DNA of 64,000 nucleotides from Cyanoderma ruficeps (GCA_008694505.1 VZDJ01000843.1:62001-126000); one strand, 5' to 3'; positions 42,058-54,130 are shown, counted from the first letter of the stretch. Program-made: numbers and translations. The notes: a model not told the origin generated them from the letters alone.

Positions 42058-43865
42058 ATGGTCTGTACCGGACTCTTGGGAAAGCTGGTGATCCTTATGC
42101 TATTCAGGTATAGCTGGGCCCCTCCACTGACGAGGAGGGGAGGGATAAGTGTTCCCACACTAAAACCTGAAGCCTGGATGAAAGACGTAGTAGGTACTTG
42201 TTCAAAATGTTATCAACCCATCTATGATGGAGAATACCCTCAAGCGTTGATTACAGTTCACACTCACGTAAATCCTACATGTTTTGATAAAACCCAACTT
42301 TCCATCTGCCAGGAGGATGGGAAGAAATATTGGATAACTAAAAATACTGCCAATTATAGGCAGTGCCTCTTAGGGGAATGTCCTGTCAGAGAGTGGTTCT
42401 GTTTCGAAAAGTTGAATAATCCAGATGGAGTTGCTGATTTGGTAAAAGAAAAGCCATTGAAAGTAGAAAGAAATAATATAGAAGGACCCCTCGGGAAAAA
42501 CCTGTTCATAGATCTAGTTGAGAAAATTAGTCGAGAACTAAACATTACAAACTGCTGGATTTGTGGTAGCACTCAAATGTCAGATATTTGGCCGTGGGAG
42601 GGAACAAGCTTAACCCCCGTAGATATATTAAGATGGAAGCTTATGCAACAGGAACCCATAGAGGAAGGAGAAAGACGGGTAGAACAATGGGACCTAAAAT
42701 CACCCATTGTGGGAGAGGAATGCATACAGCGATCTGGAGCAATGTACAAAGTTTTTGTGAGAAAAATGGTCTGTAAAAGATATCTGATAGTAAAGAGCGA
42801 ATCAAAAAGATGGATACCTCGGAAACCCGAAGTATACTGGACCATTGATAAACAAGAGACAAAATGTATCTATCATGAAGGGTACAGGTTGTACCAATGT
42901 GCCAAGGAAAATTCCAATCCATTCTGGGGAATTAAGGAAATATCTAAATATTGGGAAAATCCTACAGACACCCAAAGCGAGTTATTCTGGAAAGCTCCAA
43001 AACTCCTGTTTTGGATCTGTGGAGATAAAGCGTACACTCACCTTCCAGAGGATTGGTCCGGTAGTTGTACAATTGGGATTATCAAACCGGCTTTCTTTTT
43101 ACTTACCAGGGAATCTGGGAACAATCTTGGAATTCCCCTCTATGATACCCTTAAGAAAAATAATGAAAGAAAGAAAAGATCTGTAATCGATATGGGTAGT
43201 TCTCAGAAGTAGGGAAGGAAGGTCTGGACCCCTGAGGAGATAATAAAAACATACGGACCAGCTACATGGACGCAGGACGGGTCCTGGGGGTATCAAACCC
43301 CAGTTTACATGACAAACTAAATAATTAGCCTCCAGGCCGTACTAGAGGTAATATCAAACAAAACTGCGCTAGCCTTGGACCTCATCAGTGACCAATTAAC
43401 CCAAACCCAAGCAGTCATTTATCAGATTAGATTGGCAGTAGATTACTTATTAGCAAATGAGGGCAGCATTTGCGGAAAGTTCAATTCATCAGAATGCTGC
43501 CTAGAGATAGATGATAAAAGTGAAGTCATTAAAAACATCTCAAAGGAAATTCGAAAAATCACATATGTAGGTACCCAAAAATGGACCCCTCTTGCGTCCT
43601 CAGATTGGTGGAAAAATTTTTGGTCTTTTCAAGGGGCTGGGTGGAGAAAAATTGCTTTTATCATAGGATGTTCGCTAGCTAGTCTCCTTCTGTTCCCTTG
43701 TTTAATTCCATGTCTCATCCGAATAGTAACTTCAGCTGTTCAGTCTAGTCTTCAGAGCCAAGAAAAACCAAACTCTATAATGAAATTAGAAGTCCAAAAC
43801 ACCGAACTTAGCTCAGCCGAAAAGATGGTTAATCAATATTATGACCTAAAAGGGAGTTCCTCAGT
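42058..43865 (+). pseudogene. env: ERV E env, gamma-type, two nonsense codons
   Basis: Starts with ATG and a hydrophobic signal-like segment. The surface subunit contains CWIC (42553-42564), the CXXC motif that isomerises the disulfide to the transmembrane subunit. A furin site RKKR lies at 43168-43179. In-frame stops follow: TAG 43210-43212 and TAA 43318-43320. The transmembrane subunit has a cysteine motif at 43471-43500 with seven residues between the first cysteine and the CC pair, not the usual six, then a tryptophan-rich region and a membrane anchor (about 43650-43740). The frame runs into MCC exon DNA at about 43865, so the natural C-terminus is uncertain. Function in family: receptor binding and membrane fusion; this copy is not translatable in full. 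Confidence 0.85.
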
Positions 43866-44084
43866 ATTGAAGGCGCAACGGGACCGGGAATCACGGACAC
43901 CCAAGGCAGCCTCATCTCCTCCTCTTCCTCCTCCTCCTCCAGAGTGGGGCGCATGATGGCGGCAGCCACTGTAGCAGAGGTGAGCAGCGCCGGCAGCAGC
44001 AGCACCCGACACCTCCAGCAGGGGCAAGGAGGAGAGGATGAGGCACCTTTTCCAGACCTGCGACGGCGATGGCTTCATCAGCAG
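43866..44084 (+). pseudogene. MCC: MCC long-isoform first exon, copy 2, with splice donor
   Basis: 5' UTR and coding start shared with copy 1 (about 8 substitutions and one indel over roughly 200 bases by eye). Tandem ATG at 43953 and 43956, serine-rich segment, then the EF-hand start and a donor CAG|GTAGCG after 44084, where human MCC also has an exon boundary shortly after the EF-hand loop. An extra C near 43.01 in the serine run (AGCACCCGAC) shifts the frame before the EF-hand, and the calcium loop reads CDGDGFISR, shorter by two residues than the mammalian DGDGDG form as I remember it. Either a decayed copy or one with sequencing error. Upstream DNA is ERV E env rather than a promoter. 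Confidence 0.62.
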
Positions 44085-44425
44085 GTAGCGACAGCAGGAG
44101 GCAGCTCTTTGCTGGTACAGAGCTGTCCCGTCCTTCCCCTCGCCCCGCGTTCCCCAGCGCTCAAGTTGTGGGCAAGTTGGGACAGTGGGAACTCCACGGC
44201 TCCTGCCCCTGGCAGTGGCACCGGAGTCAGGGGCTCTAGCGGGGCTTCGGCACCGAGAGCGTCCTGGGACAGCGGGCGAGCCCTGCCGCAGCACTTTCAC
44301 ATCTGCTGGGGCTGAAAGGTGATGCCTCTGTTCCTGGATTTTATCACCTTGTGCTCCGGGCAGGTGGTTTTTGCAAGTAAACACACAAAAAGGCGGACAT
44401 GGGTGATCTAGGAGAAAACTCGTAC
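44085..44425. other. MCC intron 1 start, no further gene seen
   Basis: GC-rich for about 230 bases after the donor, as expected next to a CpG-island exon, then AT-rich. Confidence 0.5.
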
Positions 44426-45057
44426 TGTTCTCCCGGATGTTATGATTTTGTTTTGTCGGTATGCTTTAATCAATACTCTTGTTACACAGTTTTGTTATGG
44501 GGAATATCTGTATAAAATAATTCGTGCTAGAAATAAAGTAATATAAAAGGTAAAAGAAAAGACAAAAGCCGATTCTGGGAAAGCTGGTCTGCACCCGTGA
44601 GGGGACAGATAGCTCCAAGAAGGAGAAAAGAAATCAACAACTGAAAGGGGAATCGCAACCACGGAGATGGGCAATCAACGGTGGCACCCACACATCAAGA
44701 CTGATCGAATCGATGATGGCTTCTCGGAAATCTCATCTGTTCATCAGCTCAGCCCAGAAACCTATTCAAGAGGCCTGGAATCTCAAAAGAGGACACATGA
44801 ATACACAATCTGAGCAAAGGTGGACAAAGAAACCCTGCCTCGGGAAAAATAAACTGTATAAAAACTGGACTCTTGGTGGCGAGACTTTGTGAATGAGAGG
44901 GGGATAGGCGCAATAGAGGCCTGTCCTAACGTTCACCCAGTGTTGATCCCGGGATTGAGACTGTCCTTTTTTTCATGGCTTTCCATGTTCGTTGTTACAC
45001 GAAAAAATAAATTTTATTTTCTTTTATTTTTCAAATTCGGCTGTCTCATTTATAACA
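44426..45057 (+). repeat. Solo LTR (same family as 56663-57288)
   Basis: Ends ATAACA and shares its 3' third with 57010-57288: TAAACTGTATAAAAACTG, then GGGATTGAGACTGTC, and a terminal TATAACA. TATA-like TATAAAAA near 44857 and AATAAA near 45005. The start is either 44426 (TGTTCT) or 44438 (TGTTAT). No target duplication was found. Confidence 0.65.
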
Positions 45058-47176
45058 GTTTCATTTAAATTCCTCTGCTGGTGCTCAGAGAGTTTGAGGA
45101 GTTTCACCCAGGCTGATGGATTTTGGTGAAGAAGGGTGAGCTTGTACATTTCCAGTAGGTAGTTGGAAATGTTTATGTGTTTGGAAGCACTGGCAGTGTG
45201 TTTTGGTCAGGAGTTGGTTTTGTGGCAATGGCATTTCTGAGCTCTCATGCCATAATTTAAAAACTACTGAATTTCAAAAGGCAGGATTTGCTAGAGGAAA
45301 CTTGCATTTTCAAAATGAAACTTGTGCTATTGCTTGCAATTAGCAAGTGCCTCTAGAGAATTGGGACAGTGAGGGAATTCCTTAAGTCTGCCATTTAACC
45401 TGTGTTAAAAATGACCCTATAATATTTGCTTTCGCATTTGTGTCTTAATCTTTATATGTGGCTATTGGTTGTAAGTATAGCACAATTTATAGTCCCTTTT
45501 AGCTGCTTGCTAATATAACCTAATTCCTCGTTTGAAGTATGCACTGTATAGCTCATGGAAATAGTAGTGTGATGACTATATTATGTTCATGTGTACACCT
45601 TATAGCTGTGAAAAACGGAGTTCACTTTCCTGGTAAATTTTAAGAAGTAGGTTTAATAATAAAAAATAAGGCAATTAGGAAGCAAAAAAGCAAAGTACGG
45701 CCAGGTGACTTGGCATTTAGCCAAGTCAACAACCTGCTATTGCAGAGGCCTTCTTTAAATACCCTTTCTATTGCATCAGTCTTGTTGAATATTCAAACTT
45801 TTCTACAAACTAGTTTTCATATCCAAGGAACTATTTAGCATGGCCCCTCCTTGGGTCCCCCTTTTTAGAGCATGTGTGTTTCTTGGCTGTGTCTTCATTA
45901 TCACCTCCAGCTTGGGCCTTGGTCTATAATTTCTTGAGGTGGTAGATGCTAATAGTTGGTATATCAATAGCAGGGTCTTCTTTACACGTTTACTGGGTGT
46001 TATCCTGGCCAAACAGATAGTTTAAGCACACTATATTAATACAAGGTAACTTTCTAATATAACACATAAAGTATTCTTTTCAATATTTGCAAAGAGCCAA
46101 TCATATAATATATGTTTATTACATAGCTTATAGAACTAATTCTCTGATGAATGCATTGTACTGTTGGTTTAGCAAGATATAAAATGTTAAATATTTCTAT
46201 GTAACCAGGAGAACTGTGTAAAGCAATTAGGTTGTTTCCCACATCTGCTGACTGACCTCTCCAAGTGATAAGGGTGTCACAAACCAGAGCACCAGAGGAG
46301 AATTAGAGAAAAGTTTGTTAACTATTCTTATCCGGGAAGTGTAAAACAACAGGATGCAGCTACAAGAAGGAATAAAATATATTGACCTGACCTGCAGGAT
46401 ATCATGTAGATGGACCAGAGTGGAAAACCAAAACAAAGAAAAGTTTCTACAACTTCAAAAGCTACCAAGAATGCATGAAACTTATGAATATCTATGTCCC
46501 CTAGTAAAGTAACAGTATATAGGTAACAGTATCTCAATGTACTGGTGTGTTCGTTCGTTGGCTGATAGCCAGGAACACCCCAGCACTGGACATTGTCCTT
46601 TTTTATTCCCTTATTAAACTTTTCAAAAATATTCTGAAATTGAATTTTCGTTTTTTTAATACCTGTAACCTACAAATAGGACCCCACAGAAAGGCTAAGT
46701 AAACTTCAATCCCCACTGCTATCTCTTTGGAGCCAGAAAGTTGTTGAAAATCTGCAACAACTGGCAGTCACTTAAAAAATAAAGTTCAAGGGTTGTGATA
46801 TTTCTTATCAAAAGTGTTCCCTGAACACTGTTTTCCCCTCCTCACTCAAATGATTATTTTGACAGTTGTGATTTTGAAATATTACCTTTGAAAATGTGTA
46901 CTTTCCAACGACTGTGCTAAGACTGCTTCCCTTTCCATTTGTTTACGGTCTTCATGGAATTTATTCTGTTGTCTGAAAACTTGTGATGTTCTCGTAAAGT
47001 GTGCACTGTCTCCTTAGAGCACACTTGCTCTTCTGTACTGTCACGTGTAGCAGATTTTCTGAGAGAAAGAGGGCACGATCTGTATTTAGAATAAGACAGT
47101 GAACTACCCAGCTGAAGCCCACCTGGCTGAGACCTGACCCTGAGGCTTGGCCTTGAGGCCCTGAGGTCTTGGGGCC
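45058..47176. other. MCC intron DNA, no gene; LTR-like fragment near its middle
   Basis: AT-rich. The segment 46540-46660 ends like the LTRs at 7758 and 8298 (TTATTAAACTTTT, then GAAATTGA), so an old LTR fragment of that family probably ends near 46660. The segment 46080-46130 is related in reverse orientation to about 7060-7120. No coding potential recognised. Confidence 0.45.
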
Positions 47177-47502
47177 TGTTGCGCAGTTAAAATTACTTGT
47201 GGTGCAGCAGAAATTAGATGTTAAGGTATTAATGTGAGATAGTGGGTTTTCTAGAGGTCAGTGAGTGCAATTATTAGTGGGCATGCTTTAGCCACCTTAA
47301 GAATAAGTTAAACAGTGTGAGTTTGCATTTTTCTCTGTGCTGTATGCCAATGAAAGTGTTGCTTTATCTATAAACTATACAGAACTGTATATAACCTGTC
47401 ATCTTAAGCAGAATAAACAGAGAACGTGTGATTTACCATATTGGTCGGATCTGCGTTGCTCTCGGCTCAATCCCTCCTTATTTTTGGGGGTTCCGTGCTT
47501 CA
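47177..47502 (+). repeat. Putative 5' LTR of ERV F
   Basis: TGTTGCGCAG to GTGCTTCA, with TATATAA near 47392 and AATAAA near 47412. The right end is set by the primer site; the left end is a guess because no second copy exists. Confidence 0.5.
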
Positions 47503-47505
47503 TTC

Positions 47506-47523
47506 TGGCACCTGAAAAGGGAC
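47506..47523 (+). other. Primer binding site, tRNA-Lys3-like (ERV F)
   Basis: TGGCACCTGAAAAGGGAC differs at three positions from the tRNA-Lys3 complement used by mouse mammary tumour virus. Confidence 0.65.
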
Positions 47524-47908
47524 CTGACGCTTAAACGTGGACTGTTTAAATGCAGATTTATGTTTGAACCTGGGACTCTATGCCTGAACACGGTTGTCTG
47601 ATGCGGAGCTGCAGGTTTGGACCCTGCCGCAGATTTGTTGATGCAGAGCTGCAGATTTGGACCCTGCAGTGGATCTGGATTCGCCTAAACGCAGTTGTTT
47701 GATGCATCAGTTTGTTTAAATACGTAACGGCTGGTTTAAATGTGGGACTGAAAGACTCCGCTTGGTTTGGGACCCTAAAAGACTGAACCGAGATGCAGAG
47801 CAGAGAGGTTGAGACCACGGAGATCCTCTGTCTCGAGCAAAGAGCGACAGCACCACCCCGTGGGAGAAGGTAAGCCGCTGTGGGGAACGGAGACACTCAG
47901 AATTAATC

Positions 47909-49640
47909 ATGGATGCTGACATGAATGTGGCGGTGCAGCTGCTTTTGAATATCCTCTGTAAGAGAGGTGAAAAGGTGAAGGAAAGTGATCTAGAACAGTT
48001 AGCCCTGTGGGCCAGAAGTAAAAGGAAATTACATAAGTCGTCCTTAGTGTTTAGTGCTGCAGAATGGCAAGACCTTGGAGATCTTTTGTGGGATGCAGTG
48101 ATTTCCAGTGGGAAGGATGGCAAAATTGCTCAGGAGCTGGGTGCCACGTGGAAAAAGGTTTTACAAACCTTGGTAGCTGTTTCCTCTGAGAAAAAGGCAG
48201 CTGAAGCAGCCATCCAGGCTCTGGAGGGAGCGAGGGAGGAAACGAGAGAATTTGAAATCCAAAAGCCTTCCAAAGTTGCAAAATTTTTTCGCGTTTGTAC
48301 GCGTCCGATGAAACGTGTTACTGCCCCAGTCAGCTCGACCCCGCAGGATATCGTCGATGATGTGATTCAGGCGGAGGAAGTGTCTCCGTCGCTGCTGAAC
48401 AGGAAGTAGCGCAGCCGCCCGACTCTGGGGGCGTGGTGAAAGACGAGGAGGCAGGCGGAGCTGAGGGCGGAGCAGGGCTGGCCCCGGTGATGCGGCAGGG
48501 AGGCGGAACGCAAGGCGGAGACGGGAGTGAGGCGGCGCAGCCTCCTCCCTCCCCCGAGAATCAGGAAGTGGGAAGTGGCGGAGCCCGCGCGGCGTGGAAA
48601 GGGGGGCGCAGTCTCAGACAGCAGCGGCGGCAGAGGCAGCGGTGGCCCGGCCAGCAGCCCATGCACAGCGCGCCACAGCAGCGGCACAATGTCCTCTCCC
48701 TCAGGACTCTGATTCAGAGACTTCAGAGATTGAAAGTCCCATTTCCAATTCCCAAGGCACACAGCGGTCACAGAAAAGATTGCAATGTGCAAATGAATTA
48801 CAACAGATAATAACCAATCTCATTGAGCTTTCAAGCCGACAAGACTAATTGGAAAAGCGAACCACTGTCAATCCTCAGCCTTGGTCTCAGGGACAACACA
48901 ACCCCCTCTCTTTCTTGCCCACAGCTCCCCCTGCACTGTCAGTCTTTCCTTCAGCACAACAGGTGTTGCTGCCAGCAGTTCCAAAAAACCCAGTTGAGAG
49001 ATGCTGGACTCCAGTTGTTAAAGATGCTGTTTAGGATGGAGACTGGCAAGCCGCTGGTGCCCTTTCCTGTCCTGTGGTGGTCGGGAATGACACTGCCCGA
49101 CGGGAGCCACATGAGTGGAAGGTGTTGGAGCAGGCCAAACAGACTGTCTCTACATATGAAATTCGATCAGAGGCCGCAAAGAACATTATTTAGTACATTT
49201 TTACTGCTGACATTCTTTGCCCAGCTGCGTCTCTGTCAGCATTGCATCTCTGCTTCTAATACCTTCACAGTTTCTCATTTCTGAGAGGGAATGGAGGCGT
49301 TTGGCTGTGGAAGAAGCCAACAAGCATCAAACAGCAAGAGATCCTTTTATGCCATCCATCCAGATATACTGACAAGGCACGGACCATATGCCACATCATT
49401 ACAGGTGCCTTGTCAAGCAACGAAAACAAGAACTCCAGCCACAGCAACAAGATTCCATGTCTTCGCAAACCAACTAACATCACCTGCTTCAAATGTGGTG
49501 AGACAGGCCATTTTAAACAAGCCTGTCAAAAATCTGTGTGGTGTCACAAATGCAACGTTGATGCCTATGCCACTGAAGCTTGCCGCAAATCGGGAAACTC
49601 CAAACGCAGCGCGCTGAGGCACTGTGCGAGGACGCAAATC
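47909..49640 (+). pseudogene. gag: ERV F gag remnant
   Basis: 47909-48409 is open for 166 codons and reads as a betaretroviral matrix domain (helical, ending near VSPSLLNRK). A glycine- and arginine-rich GC-rich stretch follows with shifted frames. Capsid fragments lie about 49060-49390, including a FTADILCP stretch. A CCHC knuckle CFKCGETGHFKQAC is at 49485-49526 and a second, degenerate one (WCHKCN...C) follows. Several frameshifts and stops; not translatable as a whole. No PPPY motif was seen. Confidence 0.7.
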
Positions 49641-49737
49641 GATGCTCTGACCCAGAAGATCCCCAAAAAGGCTTTTAAATCAATAACAAGCCCGCCATTT
49701 GGGGAAGCCTTGGCATGGATGTGGGAACAGTCATGAC

Positions 49738-49934
49738 ACATTCCATCAAAATGCAAGAGCCCTGCACCGACAATTTCATATTCCCCTGAATGATGCACAA
49801 GGAATTGTGTGTGCCTGCTCTCAATGTAGTCATCATGGGCCTGGCTTTGGTCTAGGCACAAACCCAAGGGGACTGAAAGCTTTAGAATTGTGGCAAATGG
49901 ATGTAACTCATGTTCCAGAGTTTGGAAGATGAAA
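49738..49934 (+). pseudogene. pol: ERV F integrase N-terminal fragment
   Basis: Open stretch with FHQNARALHRQF, CACSQC and a GTNPRGLKALELWQMDVTHV-type core start: the HHCC zinc domain and the first catalytic aspartate of a betaretroviral integrase. Stops soon after at 49932-49934. Upstream pol is deleted and nucleocapsid lies only about 100 bases before it. Confidence 0.8.
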
Positions 49935-50859
49935 TATGTCCATGTCACTGTAGATACTTATTCAAAGTTTATTTAGACAACAACACAAAGGTTCCCGATT
50001 CCCACTCCTTATCCAGGAGAAGAGATGCCTGAAATACCAGTAACCCTCGGATCAGAAGGAAGTGGATTCATGTTTTAGCATTCTGTGGATATTAGAAGTA
50101 ATTTCTATGTGGTTTGTTTTAGGTTTAAGTATAAGTTAAGTATAAGTTAATTTATAAGTTAAGCATAAGTTGAACTTAAGTTAAGTTTAAAATAATAAGC
50201 TTTAAGTAAGAAGTACTGTGAATTTGCTAGTTTTCTATATTTGGAGTTGACCTTTTTATATGTGTTTTAACATCTTTTCTTTGTAATTATCTAAAAGATA
50301 TGTATCATGATACATTTCAGGATTCTTCTTTATGTTCTTTAGTTGTTTAAGCATTTTATAATTACTGTTGCTATGAGCTTTGTTCTAAAAATTTATTAAA
50401 GGATATCACTCTAGATAAAGCCGGGTCTTGGCCACGCCTTGACTTTAACTAGAGGAGATGTATTTATCAACAAAACCAGATGTTTTCTGCACCAAAAAAC
50501 TACATACAAGTCACTTTGACTTGACGATTTGATCTCATCAATAACAGCTGGACAGACTTTTAAAGTGAACTTGGGAGCCTTGCTCGAGAAAGGATACTAA
50601 AATCTTCACTAGAAAAAGATTTTTCAGCTGTTGCAGAATCTGGACAATGAAACAGCATTTTGATAATTGAAAATCATTTAAATTTACATGTGTTGTTGTT
50701 CACAATCATAAACTATTTGTCATTTGAAGCATTTTAAAGTGTTGGGTTTGAACTTCTGCCTGAAAGATTTTAGTTTTAACAAGAGTTATGCATTTTCCAT
50801 CAAAATACACCTTTTCTCTAACCTATGGGAAAGAGCTTGTTTGTGTTTCTGTAGATACA

Positions 50860-51249
50860 GAACACAGGCGAATTCCTGTGAAGAGCGTGGAAATCATGTC
50901 AAGTGCAGATCCTCTGACAGCCTCGAGGATCAAGAAGTGAGCACACAGAAGTGAACCAGTATCAAGACTGCAACCATCTTTTCGTTCTTTGTGCAAGGAC
51001 TTTTGAGCTTGAGTTGTATGAATCTGCCTGACCGTTCTCAATCAATCTACAAGCAGCTCTCACAGCTGAGAAGTAACATGGGAAAGCTTGTGGTTGTTAA
51101 TACTCTTTTTGACAAGTAGATCGATTCATGGGGTTTTGCTGGTTGGATCAAGGATCTCATCTATTTTGGTGTAATTGTTTTTGTTATTGTAGTTATTTTA
51201 GTTGTTATGACTTGTTTGTTAAAATGTATGCAAAAATTAGTTGGATGAA
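50860..51249 (+). pseudogene. env: ERV F env fragment with membrane anchor
   Basis: Broken frames reading ADPLTASRIKK, then LSQLRSNMGK, one stop, then WGFAGWIKDLIYFG followed by a hydrophobic anchor and a short basic tail ending at TGA 51247-51249. This matches the end of betaretroviral transmembrane subunits. The surface subunit is not recognisable; 49935-50859 holds AT-rich DNA including a degenerate ataagttaag-type repeat near 50130-50210. Confidence 0.6.
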
Positions 51250-54124
51250 ATGACAGAAATTAGAGTGTTTGCCTGACAGGTTGGGAAGTGACTTCATGGC
51301 GTGAAAATACTGAAGGATGGAAAGAAGGATAAAGTGTGAACTCCCAAGGAGACGGGTCAGGTCAAGGGTGTGACTTTTTTGGTGGATTGAGTAGCTGAGG
51401 AAGAGTGAACAAGTGAGAGTAGCTGATTGAAGTGCTCTTTTGAAATTGTATTATTGTAGATATATGATCTGCTTCAGACTAATCAAGATGGTTTGATTGA
51501 AGGAAAAAAATATTTGCTCATGTTTTCTTCAGAGACAGAGCTTCATTTTTCAGTATAAGGTTACTTCCAATCATTTCAAATGAGTTGGATTTTTTTTCTC
51601 TCAGCTTAGGTGGATAACCATTACTGTCAGTAATGAGAACAGTTTGCATCATGAACCTATCATCCCTTTCAGCCTCTCCCTCTTAAATCACAGTGCATTA
51701 GTGCTATTGAATAAAGAATTTCCTGGAAACCTCCAAATATTTATTGAATTTCTGTTTCCAAGTTTAGCTCTCATGCTAATCTGAGTGCTATTTTCTCCAT
51801 GGAAATTTGGATTTTGGCACTATGCCAGTGTGTTTTGTACAAGAATGAGAAGAAACAAAGAATGTACTCAAATTGTTTGTAGTAGATTTGCAATACTAAC
51901 AGATGTGATTTATTTGTATGTTGGATTGTGCAGAGTTCTGCTCTAAGTGTATTGATGATACTGAAACAAAAACCAGGAACTAAATGCTCAGTGGACTTCA
52001 ATTAGTTGCATTTCAATTACAGAGCTAATTTGACAGAACCAACCAAGAAGGCCTTATTTCATGCATCCTGGATTTGTGATCAGCTAAAAGGTGCATGTTG
52101 CATGCAGAGTCAAACTGCTTCTCAGAAAATGGCACATACGGCACATACTATGCTGAAAAATACGTGACATGCACGTACTTAGTAGATAATTACTTTTATA
52201 CTGTAGTTTTCACTCTACAGCTGTTGAAACAAGGAAGGAATATTCATGTGTGCAAAATATGACATATGCTCCAGTAACTGTAAGTAAATAGACTATTGTA
52301 ATTACTGAGACATATTATGAGGGAGAAGTCTTATAAAATAACGGTATTTGTGGCACTTTCAGAAGTACAGGTGAGAAGGATGACAGAGTTGTCAGCTGTC
52401 CCAAAAGAATCCTTTCACACCAGATGATAGAGCAAGTCTTATTAAATGCTTCTTCAGATACAATCAATAAACTAGAAATCCTCAGTGAACCTCAGACATA
52501 TGTCAATGGCTCTTTTTCTATAGCTGAATGAGAGTAAACAAATGAAATAGAGTGGCCATATAGGATTATTAGTTCAACAACCTGCAAACTGGCCATACTA
52601 ATGGTTGTTGCTGTATAATTCTGAAATTATCTTGAGAAGAATCTGTCAGTGCAAATGCACTTACCACAAGCAGTATGTGCATCATGTGTGCTTTAGAGAT
52701 ACATAGAGGTACATAGGGCGGTAATGGATCAGAAATGCCCTGCAATTGAGTGGAAGCCCAGGCCAATCTCTGTCTCAGACAGAAAATGTGTGGTGGAAAT
52801 AGTTTCTGAAAGCCTCTTGACAGTCAGGTTTGTCCATCTTCTTGTTACCCACTTCTTGTTACCTCCTCCACACCAAGACATCCACTGACACTGTCATCTT
52901 GGGCTAAGAAAAATCTGCAGTTTAAGAGATTCTTCTTCCCACTCCCCTTCTGGCCTGTAGAGGCTAAGAAAAGGAGGCAGGAACAAGGCTGAGGGTAAGG
53001 AAGCATTTCTGTCCTAGGCAGGAAACTGATGTCACAGAGGGAGAATGAACAGTCAGGTGCCAAACAAAAGAGAGGGGCTGAGTCCAACAGCCCCCTCTCT
53101 CACAGGGTCACAGGGTCCTCTGTTCATTTCCTGGCAATGCAGAATTGGCATACTTGAGGTTTTGTTTGCTTTCAAGCCTGCCTTTGGCAGAAGCCAGTGA
53201 GAAAATATACTTTGGCTTAAACAAAGTTCTTAGGACCCTGCTGTTATATTAGGTCACTCTCGTGTTTGGAAATGGTGAAACAGCCTGCGGAGAGCTGGGC
53301 AGGTCTATCTGGGAATTTGATTTCATGATGTAACATTTTCATTTGGTTAGTTAATGGACTTGGAGAAATGCTAGACAATAATGACATTTCACACAGGAAC
53401 AAGTTCTACATCTTCAGATGTTCAGCATATGTTCTTGATGCTCCAGTTTAAAAAATGTGATATAATAGTAACTATTTTAGAAGAATTACTAGATTTATTC
53501 TTAGCTAGCCCTCCACAGTAAAGAAGTACCTGCAAAAATCATAAGGATGTTGAAGCAAGTGTTGGCAGTTTTTAGTGGTTAGTTAACAACTGATGCTTTC
53601 CAACTAGAAATGTCTAATCCCATACCACTCAGTGAAAATATGCAGAGGTTGCAATGGGAGTCAGCTGACATTAAAGTAAAATCATTTTTCATCAAAGTTT
53701 GGTTTAACCATTTCATTCATCTGCACATGAGTTACAATTAATTTTTAAATTTTAAATTAACTTTGTTCTGGAAGTACCTGAATGTATCTCCCAGGGTCTT
53801 AGGCATATTTGAAGCTATGAATTCTGATGTTGTTTTTCAGTCTCTGTCTCTTTCTATCATGTTACTAAATAGAGTAGGAAAAAGGTAGAAAAAAAAATCC
53901 TGTATAACGTATGGGTAGAATGCATGGTGGATCTAGTTCAGATCCTGAAGTGTCCTGCACTGTGACAGCTATAGCTGGCCTATAGCTGCACAGATAGATT
54001 GGCCTAACAGGCAAAAACTTGACCAGCCTAGCTTGTTGGAAGTAAACAAGTCCCCAGGCATATTACTGAAAGGTCAGATTCAAACTTAAACAGGGAACCC
54101 CAGCCAATCCCTTTGAACCATAGA
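51250..54124. other. MCC intron DNA, no gene seen
   Basis: AT-rich, no recognisable domain or terminal repeat. Short frames are consistent with chance. Confidence 0.5.
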
Positions 54125-54130
54125 TGCACC

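Larger units (their letters stand above)
10635..43865 (+). mobile_element. ERV E: gammaretrovirus-like provirus without 3' LTR, split by copies C (with B) and D
   Basis: Segments 10635-13071, 28906-29170 and 36973-43865 form one element of about 9.6 kb. In order: LTR, tRNA-Pro primer site, long repetitive leader, gag, amber codon, pro-pol, env. The insertions of C and D are bounded by their own LTRs and by duplications of E sequence (gtccgc/gtctgc and cacccc), and the gag frame is in phase across both junctions. Gag, pol and env carry nonsense codons or frameshifts. After env there is no LTR; the sequence passes straight into MCC exon DNA. Element type is inferred from the tRNA-Pro site, a gag stop codon before pol, a YVDD box, and a gamma-type env. 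Confidence 0.9.
47177..51249 (+). mobile_element. ERV F: betaretrovirus-like remnant with large pro-pol deletion
   Basis: LTR-like start, a primer site resembling tRNA-Lys3, matrix, fragments of capsid, a double zinc finger region, the N-terminal domain of integrase, and the membrane anchor of env. Protease, reverse transcriptase and RNase H are absent between nucleocapsid and integrase. No 3' LTR is recognisable. Boundaries are therefore approximate. Confidence 0.75.

Noticed and set aside
43930..44070. MCC exon copies as a target-site duplication of E
   Set aside because: About 200 bases is far beyond the 4-6 bases made by retroviral integrases, and the copies differ by about 4 percent.
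44438..45057. 3' LTR of ERV E
   Set aside because: It does not match the E 5' LTR (10635-11424) and belongs to the same family as the solo LTR at 56663-57288.
48433..48810. Glycine- and arginine-rich frame as a separate gene
   Set aside because: It sits between matrix and capsid remnants of F, where gag spacer is expected, and overlaps other GC-driven frames.
50130..50210. CRISPR-like or regulatory array (ataagttaag repeats)
   Set aside because: Units are degenerate, without spacers, in AT-rich vertebrate DNA; a simple repeat is sufficient.
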